Positions 44,199-54,236 of a DNA stretch of 64,000 nt are shown here, piece after piece (positions within the stretch are counted from its first letter, which is position 1; each line of letters starts with the position of its first letter). The notes under the pieces were generated by a model. It was given only the letters and a program-made list of their open reading frames with translations. It did no database searches and was not told the origin of the DNA. The stretch spans positions 124,001-188,000 of the forward strand of contig CBDATJ010000010.1 in the NCBI GenBank assembly GCA_965199895.1, read 5' to 3'. The stretch comes from Bin55 sp965199895 (GTDB taxonomy: Bacteria > Pseudomonadota > Gammaproteobacteria > Pseudomonadales > Azotimanducaceae). The position numbers and the translations under genes are program-made.

Positions 44199-45689
44199 AT
44201 GGCTGAACAAACGAATGCCCCAGCAACTTTAGCAGAAAAATTTGACGAATTTGTTAGCGGTTGGCCGCTAGTCTCGGCAGCAGCTTTGGGAATTGGTTTG
44301 GGCATGTCCCCACTACCGTTTTACACTTTGGCAGTGTTTGCTGGGCCTGTTGGTGCGGAGTTAAACTGGACGACAGCACAAGTTATGTCTGCCATTCCGA
44401 TCTACGCGATCATTGCAGTGATTGTGTCTCCGGTTATTGGATGGCTTGCTGATCTATTTGGTGCACGACGAATCTGTCTGATATCCATTACCTTGTTTGG
44501 CTTGTCGCTCATGGCACATTCGTTGCACAATGGGAACCTTTGGATCTGGGGGATTCAGTGGGGAGTGATGTCGATTGTGGGTGCAGGAACCTTGCCGATC
44601 ACTTTTACGCGAGCGCTAAATAACGCATTTTATAAACACCGAGGGAAAGCGCTAGGTATTGCACTCATCACCACCGGAATATTTGGAACTCTGTCAATCT
44701 ATTTCGTTCAAGAAATGATCACGATGTTTAATTGGCGTATCGCATATGTTGCTTTAGGAGCATTACCGATACTCATTGCGCTTCCGCTCTCTGTGCTTTC
44801 TCTACGTGATGTGACTGATGACGTACCTGCAAAAGAATCAAAATTGACCAAGTGGAAATATCTACTGCTTGTGCCAGCTATCGTGGGTTTTGCAGCGTTA
44901 GCGTGGTTGAATATTCAATTCATCTCGAAAGGTGCTGGGAGACTCGAAACGGTCACCGTTTATATCTTCTTGGGAGTGGTCAGCTTACCGCTTCTTGGGT
45001 TCTTGTTTGGCAGAATCGATACTGACCCTATCGTGAAAATTGGCAAAGAAACCAAGAAGGTGGTATTAACCGGCTTGACTGTGCTCCAATCGTTCGCCCA
45101 GTGGAGACTGTATCTCTTGTTCTTTTGCATCCTGTTGGTTTCCTATTCTGTAGGCGCGATCATTCCAAACTTAAAGGAATTCTTGGTCGCTGCTGGCTTT
45201 TCAGACCATCAAGCTGTTGCACTAGCAGGTATGTTCGGATTAGCAGTGTTGGTTGGACGTTTAGTGGGTGGATACCTAGTTGATCGCTTTTGGGCTCCTG
45301 GCGTGGCGTTTGTCTTTTTGGTAATCCCGGTATATGCGTACTATCTTCTAAGCGCTACCGAATTGTCAGCCGGGCCTGCAAGATGGGCCATCCTGATGAT
45401 TGGTGTCGGAGCGGGTGTTGAGTACGACTTCCTAGCTTATTTGGTATCTAAGTACTTCGGAATGCTCAATTACTCCACTATTTATGGTTCTATCTATGCT
45501 TTCTTTGCGATTGGCGCGGGCTTAGGAGCGATACTAATGCCAAATTTAGCAGCACAATTTGGATGGAGCGCAGTGATGTTGTCTGCTGGATTGGTGTTAC
45601 TTATTGGAACGATTCCCCTTCTCGCTCTGGGTCGTTATCGGGAGTTTCCTCCTCCGCAGGAATCCACCCCAGTCGAGTCAACCCAATAA
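44199..45689 (+). CDS. MFS transporter (monocarboxylate-like)
   Basis: Twelve-helix major facilitator, 496 residues from the ATG at 44199. That start is preceded by AAGGAAC at good spacing, whereas the longer frame (ATG at 44166) lies inside the VOC gene. The MFS loop-2/3 motif reads GWLADLFGARRI and the second-half copy GGYLVDRFWAP. Topology and the absence of antibiotic-efflux motifs suggest an oxalate/formate- or monocarboxylate-type carrier that imports a substrate of the island. A long central loop (about 210-275) holds an extra hydrophobic stretch. Confidence 0.82.
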   Translation: MAEQTNAPATLAEKFDEFVSGWPLVSAAALGIGLGMSPLPFYTLAVFAGPVGAELNWTTAQVMSAIPIYAIIAVIVSPVIGWLADLFGARRICLISITLFGLSLMAHSLHNGNLWIWGIQWGVMSIVGAGTLPITFTRALNNAFYKHRGKALGIALITTGIFGTLSIYFVQEMITMFNWRIAYVALGALPILIALPLSVLSLRDVTDDVPAKESKLTKWKYLLLVPAIVGFAALAWLNIQFISKGAGRLETVTVYIFLGVVSLPLLGFLFGRIDTDPIVKIGKETKKVVLTGLTVLQSFAQWRLYLLFFCILLVSYSVGAIIPNLKEFLVAAGFSDHQAVALAGMFGLAVLVGRLVGGYLVDRFWAPGVAFVFLVIPVYAYYLLSATELSAGPARWAILMIGVGAGVEYDFLAYLVSKYFGMLNYSTIYGSIYAFFAIGAGLGAILMPNLAAQFGWSAVMLSAGLVLLIGTIPLLALGRYREFPPPQESTPVESTQ

Positions 45690-45712
45690 AACTCAGACAG
45701 GCAGAGAAAAGT

Positions 45713-46702
45713 CTAAAGGTAAACTAGAGCTTTACCACTGGTGTTTCCAGCCATCAGTTGGTTGAATAGGTGTGGGGCCTGCTCAAGTCCCTGAACTGAA
45801 GTTTCTCGCATAGAAAGTTTCCCTTGATTCACCAGGGGTATGCAATCACTTAGAAATTCTGTGCGCCGTGATTCAAAGTCATAGACGACTAAACCAAGCA
45901 TCTTCGCACGTGCTTTGATGATTAGGCCGGGCATGGGTCCAGAACTACGATTGGCAGAGTTGTACTCAGACATCAACCCACATAGAACGATTCTTGCTCC
46001 CACTGCTAGCTGGTTGCATATCGAATTTAAGGTTTCACCACCCACAAGATCGAAGTAGAAATCTACTCCATTGGGTGCGAGTTCTTTGAGACGTGAGTCT
46101 AAGTCTTCTTCTCTCCGGTTGATACAATCAATCACACCAAGTTGTTCTATTGCGAACGAACACTTTTCTTTGGTTCCAGCGATTCCAATCACCCGACATC
46201 CCTTGAGAACACAAAGCTGTACCGCGGTTGAGCCTACTGCGCCAGTCGCAGCAGGAATCACGACAGTTTCATGTTCCTGGACCGAAGTGAGCCAATTGAT
46301 TCCAGCATAGGCGGTCAAACCTGGCATGCCCAAGACTGATAAGGCGTAAGACTGTGGTTCAATTTCGGTTGGTACACCCACGAGTGCAGACTCATCAATT
46401 ACTGCATACTCTTGCCAACCTCCAAAGGTTCGTACCCGATCTCCTACTTGCCATTGATCACTCTTTGATTGAACCACTTCACTGACCGTTTCACCTCTCA
46501 TCAAATCCCCTACTCTGATCCCTGCAGTCAAGTGTCTGTCAGCAATTTGGCTCCGCATGTAGGGGTCCAGCGAAAGGATCTTGTTAGCACACAGTACTTG
46601 CCCTTCACGAAGCGAATTTGCTCCCTTCTCTACCATGCGAAAGTCCGATGGTTGTGGAGTTCCATCTGGTACGTTTGCTAGGAAAACTTGCCGGTTTTTC
46701 AT
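45713..46702 (-). CDS. NADP-dependent zinc-free medium-chain reductase
   Basis: Alkenal/prostaglandin/curcumin-reductase-like enzyme of the MDR superfamily; family members reduce activated C=C bonds with NADPH. The 329 residues include an N-terminal GroES-like domain (LSLDPYMRSQIADRH) and a Rossmann domain with IPAATGAVGSTAVQL. The zinc-ligand cysteines of true alcohol dehydrogenases are missing, as normal for this clade. It begins 4 bases after the flavin oxidase stop, and the two are likely cotranscribed. Confidence 0.83.
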   Translation of the reverse strand: MKNRQVFLANVPDGTPQPSDFRMVEKGANSLREGQVLCANKILSLDPYMRSQIADRHLTAGIRVGDLMRGETVSEVVQSKSDQWQVGDRVRTFGGWQEYAVIDESALVGVPTEIEPQSYALSVLGMPGLTAYAGINWLTSVQEHETVVIPAATGAVGSTAVQLCVLKGCRVIGIAGTKEKCSFAIEQLGVIDCINRREEDLDSRLKELAPNGVDFYFDLVGGETLNSICNQLAVGARIVLCGLMSEYNSANRSSGPMPGLIIKARAKMLGLVVYDFESRRTEFLSDCIPLVNQGKLSMRETSVQGLEQAPHLFNQLMAGNTSGKALVYL

Positions 46703-46706
46703 CAGA

Positions 46707-48296
46707 TTAGAGTGTGTCTGCAGTCAGCCCGAGTACGCCAGGATTCAAAAGACACTTTGGGTCTACCTCATGCTTGATGGCTTTCACTAGTTCGAGAGAG
46801 GATGCATGCAAACCATCAGAGTAACTGTAAACTTTACCGACTTGTAAATGGATGCCACCCCGAACTCGAAACATCTCGGCAAACTCCTTACGCACGCGCC
46901 CAACCATTGCACGAGCTTCTAAATCCTCCGGAAATCTCTGCAGTCGCTTGAGATGGTCTGATTCCACATGGTGTTCGTGAACTTCGGTGATTGCATCGGG
47001 CCAGAAAAATACAGGCTCTAACACCACAGCGTTAGTCGAAATGGTGGTATAGAGGAACCCTGTCTCAATACTAAACTCTTCAAACTCTTTCTCATATTTC
47101 TTAAACAGGTCTAGGATCGCTTGATGACTTTCGATTCCTTCAGTATGTGGAACGATCACATGGCAAGGCACCCATCTTTCTCCATTGGGACCCAACATGT
47201 TGTTGAGGGGCCCAAACGGATTGGATCGGATGATCTGAGGAATGCTGTTGGCAATGGATTGACCGTTGTGTTTCGAAGCGATACCATCAATCTCCTCTGC
47301 TCGTCCATCTGCACCTTCTTGACAGAAATCTTCTGTGATCAATTGCAAGGAATATTCAATATCAGCTAGATAGCCTCGTCCACTCATCGCAATCTTGGCA
47401 CCTTCAGCCAAAGCACTTTTGATTGAACCAGCAGACTTCATCACTCCAGTGAGCGATTTGACATCTTTTGCTAAGCTTTCACGTTTTGTGCGCTGGGCTT
47501 GAAGGAATGGATCGAAACCAAAGCACTCCATCGCCAGACCTCTTCTGGATATTTCGGACATTACATTAAGAAGATCGTCACCATGACTAAAACTATAGGC
47601 TCGGTATTGTCTCGCCTTGTAGGTGGGAATCAGCCTCAGCGATGCTACTGTTTTGACCCCAAATGCCCCGCAATCTCCGGTAAACAGTCCGGTAAGATCT
47701 GGTCCAAACTGACGCAAAAACGGGGAGGTATTTCGCTGCGCGCTCGCACCCGTTTCGATGAGCGTTCCATCTGCTGCTATGACTTGTAATGCTAAAACGG
47801 TTTCCGCACTGGATCCAAATTGTCCAGAACCCCAAAAGATTGAATTTTGTGAGAGACTCCCACCAATTGTCGCATATCGTCCAGAAAGTGTCCCCCAATA
47901 GGGGGTTCGTACGTCGTATTCTGAGAGTGTTTGATGGAGCTTCTCCCAGGTACAACCGCTTTCGACGATTACGTACATGTCGTCAGTGTTCACTTCTAAA
48001 ACCCGATTCATGCGAGAGAGATCAATGGACACCGAGTATTCTGTCGTGGGTACGATCCCACTCGAATACGAAACTCCCCCTCCACGAGCGACAACCGCAA
48101 ACCCTGATTCTGTCGTCTGTTTGACCACCTGAGAAAGTTCTGTGCTCTCACCAGGTTGTGCTACGGCAACTACAAAGAGATCACGAGTGAAAACATCTTG
48201 AGAGTGCAGAGCTAGGGAGTGTTCGTCAGTTAGAACGTGTTCGTCGCCAATAATCAAACGAAGTCGAGAAATGAGTTCGTCTTTTAAGTGATACAC
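46707..48296 (-). CDS. FAD-linked oxidase (PCMH/VAO family)
   Basis: Flavin-dependent oxidoreductase of 529 residues with a PCMH-type FAD-binding domain: VVARGGGVSYSSG is the pyrophosphate loop, and TIGGSLSQNSIFWGSGQFG and FTGDCGAFGVKTVASLRL are further FAD contacts. The C-terminal half is the substrate cap, as in 4-cresol dehydrogenase, vanillyl-alcohol oxidase or D-lactate/glycolate dehydrogenase. The start is GTG. No signal peptide. It shares the minus-strand unit with the MDR reductase and lies downstream of the hydrolase/hydantoinase genes. Likely oxidises a 2-hydroxyacid or aromatic alcohol, but this is inference. Confidence 0.8.
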   Translation of the reverse strand: MYHLKDELISRLRLIIGDEHVLTDEHSLALHSQDVFTRDLFVVAVAQPGESTELSQVVKQTTESGFAVVARGGGVSYSSGIVPTTEYSVSIDLSRMNRVLEVNTDDMYVIVESGCTWEKLHQTLSEYDVRTPYWGTLSGRYATIGGSLSQNSIFWGSGQFGSSAETVLALQVIAADGTLIETGASAQRNTSPFLRQFGPDLTGLFTGDCGAFGVKTVASLRLIPTYKARQYRAYSFSHGDDLLNVMSEISRRGLAMECFGFDPFLQAQRTKRESLAKDVKSLTGVMKSAGSIKSALAEGAKIAMSGRGYLADIEYSLQLITEDFCQEGADGRAEEIDGIASKHNGQSIANSIPQIIRSNPFGPLNNMLGPNGERWVPCHVIVPHTEGIESHQAILDLFKKYEKEFEEFSIETGFLYTTISTNAVVLEPVFFWPDAITEVHEHHVESDHLKRLQRFPEDLEARAMVGRVRKEFAEMFRVRGGIHLQVGKVYSYSDGLHASSLELVKAIKHEVDPKCLLNPGVLGLTADTL

Positions 48297-48320
48297 AGCT
48301 AGGCTATCTGAACTAAATTT

Positions 48321-48932
48321 CTAGCTCAATGACGAAATCAATCGATCAGTTGTCCAAACGTCACAGTACTTGGCTTGCAAGTCGTAAAGATTGGTTCGAT
48401 GACAATCAACATCGCGATCACTCACTGCATCTTCGAGTACAACCGTTGCGAAGTTATATTGAACTGCGTCTACAGCTGTAGCACGCACACACCCACTCGT
48501 AGTCAGACCGACTACCACAATCGAATCCAAACCTTGTGATCGACAGAGCGCTGCAAGATCGGTTTGGTGGAACGCACTCGCCCACTTTTTTTCGATGACG
48601 GTTTCGTTCTCTTTCGGAACTATTCGGACATCCAAGCTAGTCCACTTTGAATCTGGAGTCAACAAGTTGAGCGCGGGTAATTTCCGACGAAATACCGATG
48701 CTTCGGCTGCATCTCGATAGATGACGACAGTGAAGTATACCGGTAGAGAATGCTTACGAAAAGCATCAATGGTTACACACACTGATTGAACCGTTGGTTC
48801 GCAAGAATGACCTAGTGGACTGGCGGGATCAGTAAATCCCGCCATCATGTCCACAACAATCAGTCCTGGTTTCTCGTTGAGACCCAGTTCGTTACGGTCA
48901 AGAACTCTACGAGACCCAATTCCATCGGTCAA
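48321..48932 (-). CDS. Isochorismatase-family cysteine amidohydrolase (first copy)
   Basis: Cysteine hydrolase resembling N-carbamoylsarcosine amidohydrolase, ureidoacrylate and maleamate hydrolases, which release ammonia (and CO2) from small amides. All triad residues are present: Asp28 (IVVDMM), Lys116 (IEKKWASAF) and Cys148 (TTSGCVRAT). The 203-residue frame begins with TTG at 48932, one base after the hydantoinase B stop, so translation is coupled. Together with the hydantoinase subunits this suggests ring opening followed by amide hydrolysis. Confidence 0.85.
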   Translation of the reverse strand: MTDGIGSRRVLDRNELGLNEKPGLIVVDMMAGFTDPASPLGHSCEPTVQSVCVTIDAFRKHSLPVYFTVVIYRDAAEASVFRRKLPALNLLTPDSKWTSLDVRIVPKENETVIEKKWASAFHQTDLAALCRSQGLDSIVVVGLTTSGCVRATAVDAVQYNFATVVLEDAVSDRDVDCHRTNLYDLQAKYCDVWTTDRLISSLS

Positions 48933-48933
48933 A

Positions 48934-50805
48934 TTAGCCGCCTGTAGCAGCGAATTGTGGTTTCACTGGTGCTTTGAGATAAGTGGACTCTTCACAGCGT
49001 GCGCGAATTTCTTCGACATCTCCACCGAAGTTAAAGAGATCGACTTCACCTCTTTCGGTTTTGAGTTTCGTTCGTAGTTCGTCGGTTGCGAATTGATCTA
49101 TCTCACCAGAATCGTCAATAACCACACCAAAACGTCGTGCACCCTCTTTAGTGACTAGTCGACGCTCGACATCCAGTTTCACCAGTGCGGGATCTCGCTC
49201 AAATGGGTCGCCCCATCCACCACCCCCCCAGGTGTTGAAGTACAACAAGTCTCCAGCTTTGACATGAACACCGTCCGCTTTAGCAGGTAACCACTCAACC
49301 GAACCATCGGTACGAACCAACCTCTTGGTTGAACGCATCCCAGTTTCACCACCGAGTACCCCATAGGGATAAGTCAACCATCGCTCATCATGCATCCCAA
49401 TGGTACCGTCACAGAGGAATCGATAAGCGACACTCAAACCATTACCTCCACGATGCAAACCTGCACCGCCAGAATCCGGAATGGTTTCGTAGCGCTCAAT
49501 TCTCAATGGAAAGTAAGACTCAATGAATTCATTGGGTACGTTGGTAAATCCAGGCCAGAGTGAGTGACCATCGGGTCCATCACCAATCGGTCGCCCAGGT
49601 ACTCCACCAAATCCAATCTGGAATAGCTGGAACCATTCACCCTTATCGTCGTATCCCGAATAGAACAAATGAGGTGAATCTGAAAATCCTGCAGCGTTCA
49701 GTAGATGCTCTGGTGCCCCCATACCCAATAACGCTCCCAATACATCGAAAATCCTACCGAGCGCGTGAGTTCGACCGGATAAGGCAGCTGGGAAATTGGG
49801 TTTGAGTAGAGTTCCTTGTGGAATGTGAACTTCTACCAGATCATAGAACCCGTCGTTGAACACGATCTGTGGATCTACCACATTGATGGTAAACGAACCA
49901 AAGAACATCTTGAACATATCTTCGTTGAGGAAGAAGTTCACCGAACTCTGTGCTTGGGGATCAGTACCCGTGAAGTCAAAGTGTGCTACCGAACCTTCAC
50001 GCCATAGCTTACACTTAATCTTGTACGGTCCCATGCCCATACCGTCATCGCAGATGTGGTCTTCAAACTCCCTTGGTTCTTCCGGCACAATCATTTCAAT
50101 GATGTGTTTCATTGCGATGTGATTCCGTTCAAGCATGATGTCCATGGTCGAATAAAGCACATCGTCTCCAAACCGGTTTGCTAAATCCACACATCGTCGT
50201 GCTGCTGTATTGCAAGCAGCAACCAAAGCGTTCAGGTCAAACTTGTTCCACTGCGGTGTTCGTACGTTGTGCAGGATCAGTTCCAATAGGTCTGATTGGA
50301 GTTTACCCTTGCGATAAAGCTTGATGGGTGGGATCCGAATCCCTTCTTGGTAGATCGTGGTAGCTTCAACCGGAATCGATCCTGGAACCATTCCACCGTT
50401 ATCGGACATGTGCCCAAACATAGCAGACCACGCAATGTGCCGACCATCTTTAAAGACGGGAACGAGTACTACCCAGTCCGGCAAATGCGAGACCGCTGCT
50501 TTACACATGTAGGGATCATTGGTTAGGATGATGTCGCCTTCCTCGATTTCAGCATCGTAAGCTTCAAGGAATGGACCAATAAATGAACCAAACTGGCCAA
50601 CGACCATTTGACCCACTTTATTAGCCACCATAGGGAAACAGTCGCCCTGTTCGCGAATTCCGGGAGACATAGCAGTACGAAACAGAACCGCGTCCATCTC
50701 CTCTCTTACGTTTCGGAGTGCATTTTCGATTAAATCGACAGTCACCCCGTCCACATCAATCTTCTTTAGTGGAGTTGTATTAGTTTCAATGATTTTTGCT
50801 GGCAT
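48934..50805 (-). CDS. Hydantoinase B/oxoprolinase B-type subunit
   Basis: Beta-type subunit of an ATP-dependent cyclic-amide hydrolase or, in some relatives, acetone/acetophenone carboxylase. It has 623 residues with the HyuB core: LRNVREEMDAVLFRTAMSPGI, EGDIILTNDPYMC, AWSAMFGHMSDNGGM, FDFTGTDPQAQ and the C-terminal GGGGWGDPFERDP. A strong AGGAGA precedes the ATG, which lies 10 bases after the A subunit stop. Its C-terminal ~60 residues are an extension similar to those in carboxylase-type members. The substrate cannot be decided from sequence. Confidence 0.88.
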   Translation of the reverse strand: MPAKIIETNTTPLKKIDVDGVTVDLIENALRNVREEMDAVLFRTAMSPGIREQGDCFPMVANKVGQMVVGQFGSFIGPFLEAYDAEIEEGDIILTNDPYMCKAAVSHLPDWVVLVPVFKDGRHIAWSAMFGHMSDNGGMVPGSIPVEATTIYQEGIRIPPIKLYRKGKLQSDLLELILHNVRTPQWNKFDLNALVAACNTAARRCVDLANRFGDDVLYSTMDIMLERNHIAMKHIIEMIVPEEPREFEDHICDDGMGMGPYKIKCKLWREGSVAHFDFTGTDPQAQSSVNFFLNEDMFKMFFGSFTINVVDPQIVFNDGFYDLVEVHIPQGTLLKPNFPAALSGRTHALGRIFDVLGALLGMGAPEHLLNAAGFSDSPHLFYSGYDDKGEWFQLFQIGFGGVPGRPIGDGPDGHSLWPGFTNVPNEFIESYFPLRIERYETIPDSGGAGLHRGGNGLSVAYRFLCDGTIGMHDERWLTYPYGVLGGETGMRSTKRLVRTDGSVEWLPAKADGVHVKAGDLLYFNTWGGGGWGDPFERDPALVKLDVERRLVTKEGARRFGVVIDDSGEIDQFATDELRTKLKTERGEVDLFNFGGDVEEIRARCEESTYLKAPVKPQFAATGG

Positions 50806-50815
50806 GAAAATCTCC

Positions 50816-52876
50816 TCAGTTGCTTGGGTTGATTAGTAGATTGCCCATGGAGTCTACTTCAGCAGCAAACCCCGGCAAAATGACAGTAGTGGAGTCCATT
50901 TCGACTACGACTGCTGGTCCAGGTACAACGATTCCGCTGTGCAACTTACCTCGGTCGTAAATCTTGATGTCATGCCACTGTTTGTTGTAGTAGTAGCGGC
51001 TATCTTGCAACACACAATCTTCAAGATCTGATTGTGTATCCCCCACCGAGTGAGAGGGCACCGTTCCAGCTTTAGATCGCGAGATTGCTCGGATCGACAG
51101 AATTTCGTGACCCTCCGTCAGTTTAAAGGTGAAGAGCTGTTCGTGTTCAGCATCGAATGCTTCGGTTAACAGCTTGACCCCTTTCGCTGCCATTTCTTCA
51201 GGTTTGAAGTCCACAGTGATCTGGAATGCTTGACCCGCATATCGGAGATCAGCTTGATAGGTCACTTCTTGATCATCTAATGAAATTCCATCCTTGATCA
51301 ACTGTTGAGCAGATCGCTCTGCAAGATCAGCAAGATCAGCAGATAACTCTTCATCAGTCAGTCCGTCAGTGAGTCTCAAATAAGTCCGGGCAGCTTCGTC
51401 TTGAACCAAGGTAGAAGCATCACCATGTGCACACAGCACTCCCGGACCTGGAGGAATAATCACCGGCCACGCATCGGTCAGGATGCCGAGTGCGTTGGCG
51501 TGTAGTGGTCCCGCTCCACCGAATCCTACTAAAGCAAAGTCACGAGGGTCATAACCTTGTTCAACCGAAACAAGTCTCAATGCTCCAAACATGGACTCAT
51601 TCACGATCTTGATGATCCCTTCCGCAGCTTCCATCAGGTCGATGCCGATACCATCAGCAACACTTTGGACAGCTTTCACTGCAGCGTCATAGTGGATAGC
51701 CATTTGACCACCGAGTTGTACGTTTGCAGGTAGGTAGCCCAACACTACGTTGGCATCACAGACAGTAGGTTTATCGCCACCCTTCATGTAGCAAGCGGGC
51801 CCAGGAACTGCACCTGCAGACTCTGGACCTACTCGGAGAGCTTTGGTCAATTCCGGTACAAACGCAATCGAGCCACCGCCTGCACCCACCGTTCGAACAT
51901 CAATAGATGGTGCTCTCACACGTACATCTCCGACGATAGTCTCCCGGCGTACACGAGCTCGACCACTTTGAATCAAAGCTACATCAGTTGATGTGCCACC
52001 CATGTCACAGGTAAGAATGTTTTCAAAGCCTGCTTGTTTACAAAACTGCAGTGCACCTGCTACACCACCAGCTGGCCCCGACATCAGCATATTGACGGGA
52101 GATTCCGACGCAGCACGAGCAGAAGCGAGACCACCATCTGAACGAAGAATGGAGAGCTGAGTGTTCTCGTCTAATCGTTCAGCAATGGCAGTATGGAGAT
52201 TGGTGACGTACGTTGAAACTTCCGGTCGAACATAGGAATTGACTACCGTTGTTTCAGTCCGTTCATACTCCTGCATTTCGGGAACCACATCGCTAGAAAT
52301 TGAGATGGGAACATCCGTGAAAATCTCAGTTGCGATTGCCCGAGCAGCTTGTTCGTGTTTGCTATTGATATAAGCATTGATCAAGCAAATCGTGAGTGCT
52401 TCGATCTTGCCACTTGCATGGAGTCGTTCCAGATCTTTGCACAGTTTGTCTTCGTCCAAATCTCGAACGATTTCACCATCCGCACCGATTCGTTCGTCTG
52501 CGCCAATCGTTAACTCCAACGGAGCCAAAAGCGGGCGTTTCACAAATGTGACCCAGCCACCCAGACCACCAGGGCAAAAAGATCGTGCGACTTGCAAAGT
52601 ACTTTCGTACCCCGCTGTCGTCACCAAACCCACGACTGCTCCCTTCCCTGTTAGCAGCGCATTTGTTGCAACAGTTGTACCGTGCATCACCCGATTGACT
52701 TTAGAAGGGTCAATGTTGGATTCATTACAAATACGTGATATCCCATTCAACACCCCAATGGAGGAATCCTCCGGGGTAGAAGGGACTTTTGCGGTGAAAG
52801 TTTGTCCCGACTCATCATTGATGATCAGTACATCAGTAAACGTTCCACCAACGTCTACTCCTAGTCTATAACACAT
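50816..52876 (-). CDS. Hydantoinase A/oxoprolinase A-type subunit (ATP-binding)
   Basis: ATP-using partner of the B subunit. The 686 residues have an actin-like ATPase fold: RLGVDVGGTFTDVL at 4-17, VMHGTTVATNALL, SGPAGGVAGAL, TCDMGGTSTDVALI and the C-terminal domain with VVEMDSTTVILPG. In this family ATP phosphorylates the lactam or ketone oxygen before ring opening or carboxylation. GAGGTG lies just ahead of the ATG. It opens a minus-strand unit A-B-isochorismatase-FAD oxidase-MDR reductase with short gaps or overlaps. Confidence 0.9.
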   Translation of the reverse strand: MCYRLGVDVGGTFTDVLIINDESGQTFTAKVPSTPEDSSIGVLNGISRICNESNIDPSKVNRVMHGTTVATNALLTGKGAVVGLVTTAGYESTLQVARSFCPGGLGGWVTFVKRPLLAPLELTIGADERIGADGEIVRDLDEDKLCKDLERLHASGKIEALTICLINAYINSKHEQAARAIATEIFTDVPISISSDVVPEMQEYERTETTVVNSYVRPEVSTYVTNLHTAIAERLDENTQLSILRSDGGLASARAASESPVNMLMSGPAGGVAGALQFCKQAGFENILTCDMGGTSTDVALIQSGRARVRRETIVGDVRVRAPSIDVRTVGAGGGSIAFVPELTKALRVGPESAGAVPGPACYMKGGDKPTVCDANVVLGYLPANVQLGGQMAIHYDAAVKAVQSVADGIGIDLMEAAEGIIKIVNESMFGALRLVSVEQGYDPRDFALVGFGGAGPLHANALGILTDAWPVIIPPGPGVLCAHGDASTLVQDEAARTYLRLTDGLTDEELSADLADLAERSAQQLIKDGISLDDQEVTYQADLRYAGQAFQITVDFKPEEMAAKGVKLLTEAFDAEHEQLFTFKLTEGHEILSIRAISRSKAGTVPSHSVGDTQSDLEDCVLQDSRYYYNKQWHDIKIYDRGKLHSGIVVPGPAVVVEMDSTTVILPGFAAEVDSMGNLLINPSN

Positions 52877-52926
52877 AGCACCTCACTATGAAATCTAGTT
52901 GATATTGATGAGTGACCAAAGCCACT

Positions 52927-52949
52927 AAAAGAATGGCTCAATCGAGCCA
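52927..52949 (-). terminator. Predicted rho-independent terminator
   Basis: On the minus strand TGGCTC, loop GATT, GAGCCA (a perfect 6-base stem) is followed by TTCTTTT. It lies 85 bases after the stop of the second CaiB gene and before the hydantoinase A gene, so it should end the CaiB transcript and separate the two units. Confidence 0.45.
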
Positions 52950-53033
52950 CGGTAGTATGAATATTGGTATACGGTCGAACTACGGACACATCCGAGTCGT
53001 TTGAGCTAAATCGATGATGCCAAATAAGGTGTG

Positions 53034-54236
53034 TCACGCTATCGCTCCTTGACTCTTCAGTTCAGCCACCTGATGAGTGTCATACTGCAGTAATTCGCTT
53101 AACACTTCGTCTGTGTTCTGACCCAACATTGGTGGTGAATCAAAGGATTCACACTGAGTCCTGGAGAGTTTTACGGGGTTTCCGGGACCTCTAGTTGTTT
53201 TGCCATTTGGGTGTTTAAGGTCAACGATCATGTTGCGATGAATCGCTTGTTCATCAGCTAAAGCTTGACCAAACCGATTCAAGGGAGCACAAGGAATGCG
53301 TTTCTGTTCGAGTTTCTCCAACCAATAGCAACGGGTATTCGTGCTCAGTGCTTCATTCAGACGTTGGTTGATCATCGTTTTCTCTTTTAATCGACCGGGT
53401 TGAACGTCGTATTCTGGGTTGTTGAACTCTTCTACTTCCACCACTTCTTTCAGACTTGTCCAAAAGTTGTCTGTGATAATGGCAATCACAATGAAACCGT
53501 CGCTACATCTAAAAGAGTCATAAGGAACGTGCACGAAATGAGAGTTTCCGATAGGATGAGGTTCTTCACCCGACAGAAAGTACATCGTTGCCATATAGTT
53601 CAGTAGGGAGATTTGGCAGTCTTGCATTGAGATATCGACATCTTGGCCCATTCCACTCCGTTCACGTTCCACTAACGCACTGAGTATTCCGACAACGCCG
53701 AACACGCCTCCACCCAAGTCACCGTGAGGGATGCCGGAGCGGACGGGATGTTCTGAGTCGACCCCTGTAATCGACATACCACCACCGATAGCTTGAGCTA
53801 CCATATCAAACGCAGGTCGATTGCAGTGCGGTCCACTAGAACCAAAACCGGTGATCGTGCAACAAATAATCCGCGGGTTGATTGAGCTGAGAGTTTCGTA
53901 ATCTACTTTGAGACGATTGACGACCCCAGCACGAAAATTCGAGAGCACGACATCAGCACTCGTGACCAGATCATAAAACACCTGCAAACCTGCCTCACTC
54001 TTAAGGTTGATCGCCACACTCTTCTTGTTGCGGTTCAGTGTGAGGAAGTAGGCTCCCATGCCGTCTATGGAGTTCTTAGGATCACTCGCGAGAAGTTTGC
54101 GGGTACCTTCTCCTTTGATGGGTTCAATCTTGATGGTATCAGCTCCCAGATCAGCGAGCAACATACCCGCATAGGGTCCGGACAACATATGAGTTAAATC
54201 CAACACTCGAACCCCATTTAACGGCTTGTTGGTCAT
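53034..54236 (-). CDS. CaiB/BaiF family CoA-transferase (second of three)
   Basis: Class III CoA-transferase, 400 residues. Family features are GVRVLDLTHMLSGPYAGMLLADLGA, DTIKIEPIKGEGTR, and the catalytic Asp in NRPAFDMVAQAIGGG. Of the three paralogues in the window it has the most standard RPAFD motif. It overlaps the preceding unknown gene (TAATG), and the two form a short unit ended by a terminator. It may activate the acid released by the hydrolases encoded next door. Confidence 0.9.
   Translation of the reverse strand: MTNKPLNGVRVLDLTHMLSGPYAGMLLADLGADTIKIEPIKGEGTRKLLASDPKNSIDGMGAYFLTLNRNKKSVAINLKSEAGLQVFYDLVTSADVVLSNFRAGVVNRLKVDYETLSSINPRIICCTITGFGSSGPHCNRPAFDMVAQAIGGGMSITGVDSEHPVRSGIPHGDLGGGVFGVVGILSALVERERSGMGQDVDISMQDCQISLLNYMATMYFLSGEEPHPIGNSHFVHVPYDSFRCSDGFIVIAIITDNFWTSLKEVVEVEEFNNPEYDVQPGRLKEKTMINQRLNEALSTNTRCYWLEKLEQKRIPCAPLNRFGQALADEQAIHRNMIVDLKHPNGKTTRGPGNPVKLSRTQCESFDSPPMLGQNTDEVLSELLQYDTHQVAELKSQGAIA

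Noticed and set aside
52958..52980. TATTGGTATACGG element between the second CaiB gene and hydantoinase A
   Set aside because: It has a partial GntR-like look (GGTATACnG), but agrees with the shared operator at too few positions and lies upstream of the predicted terminator.
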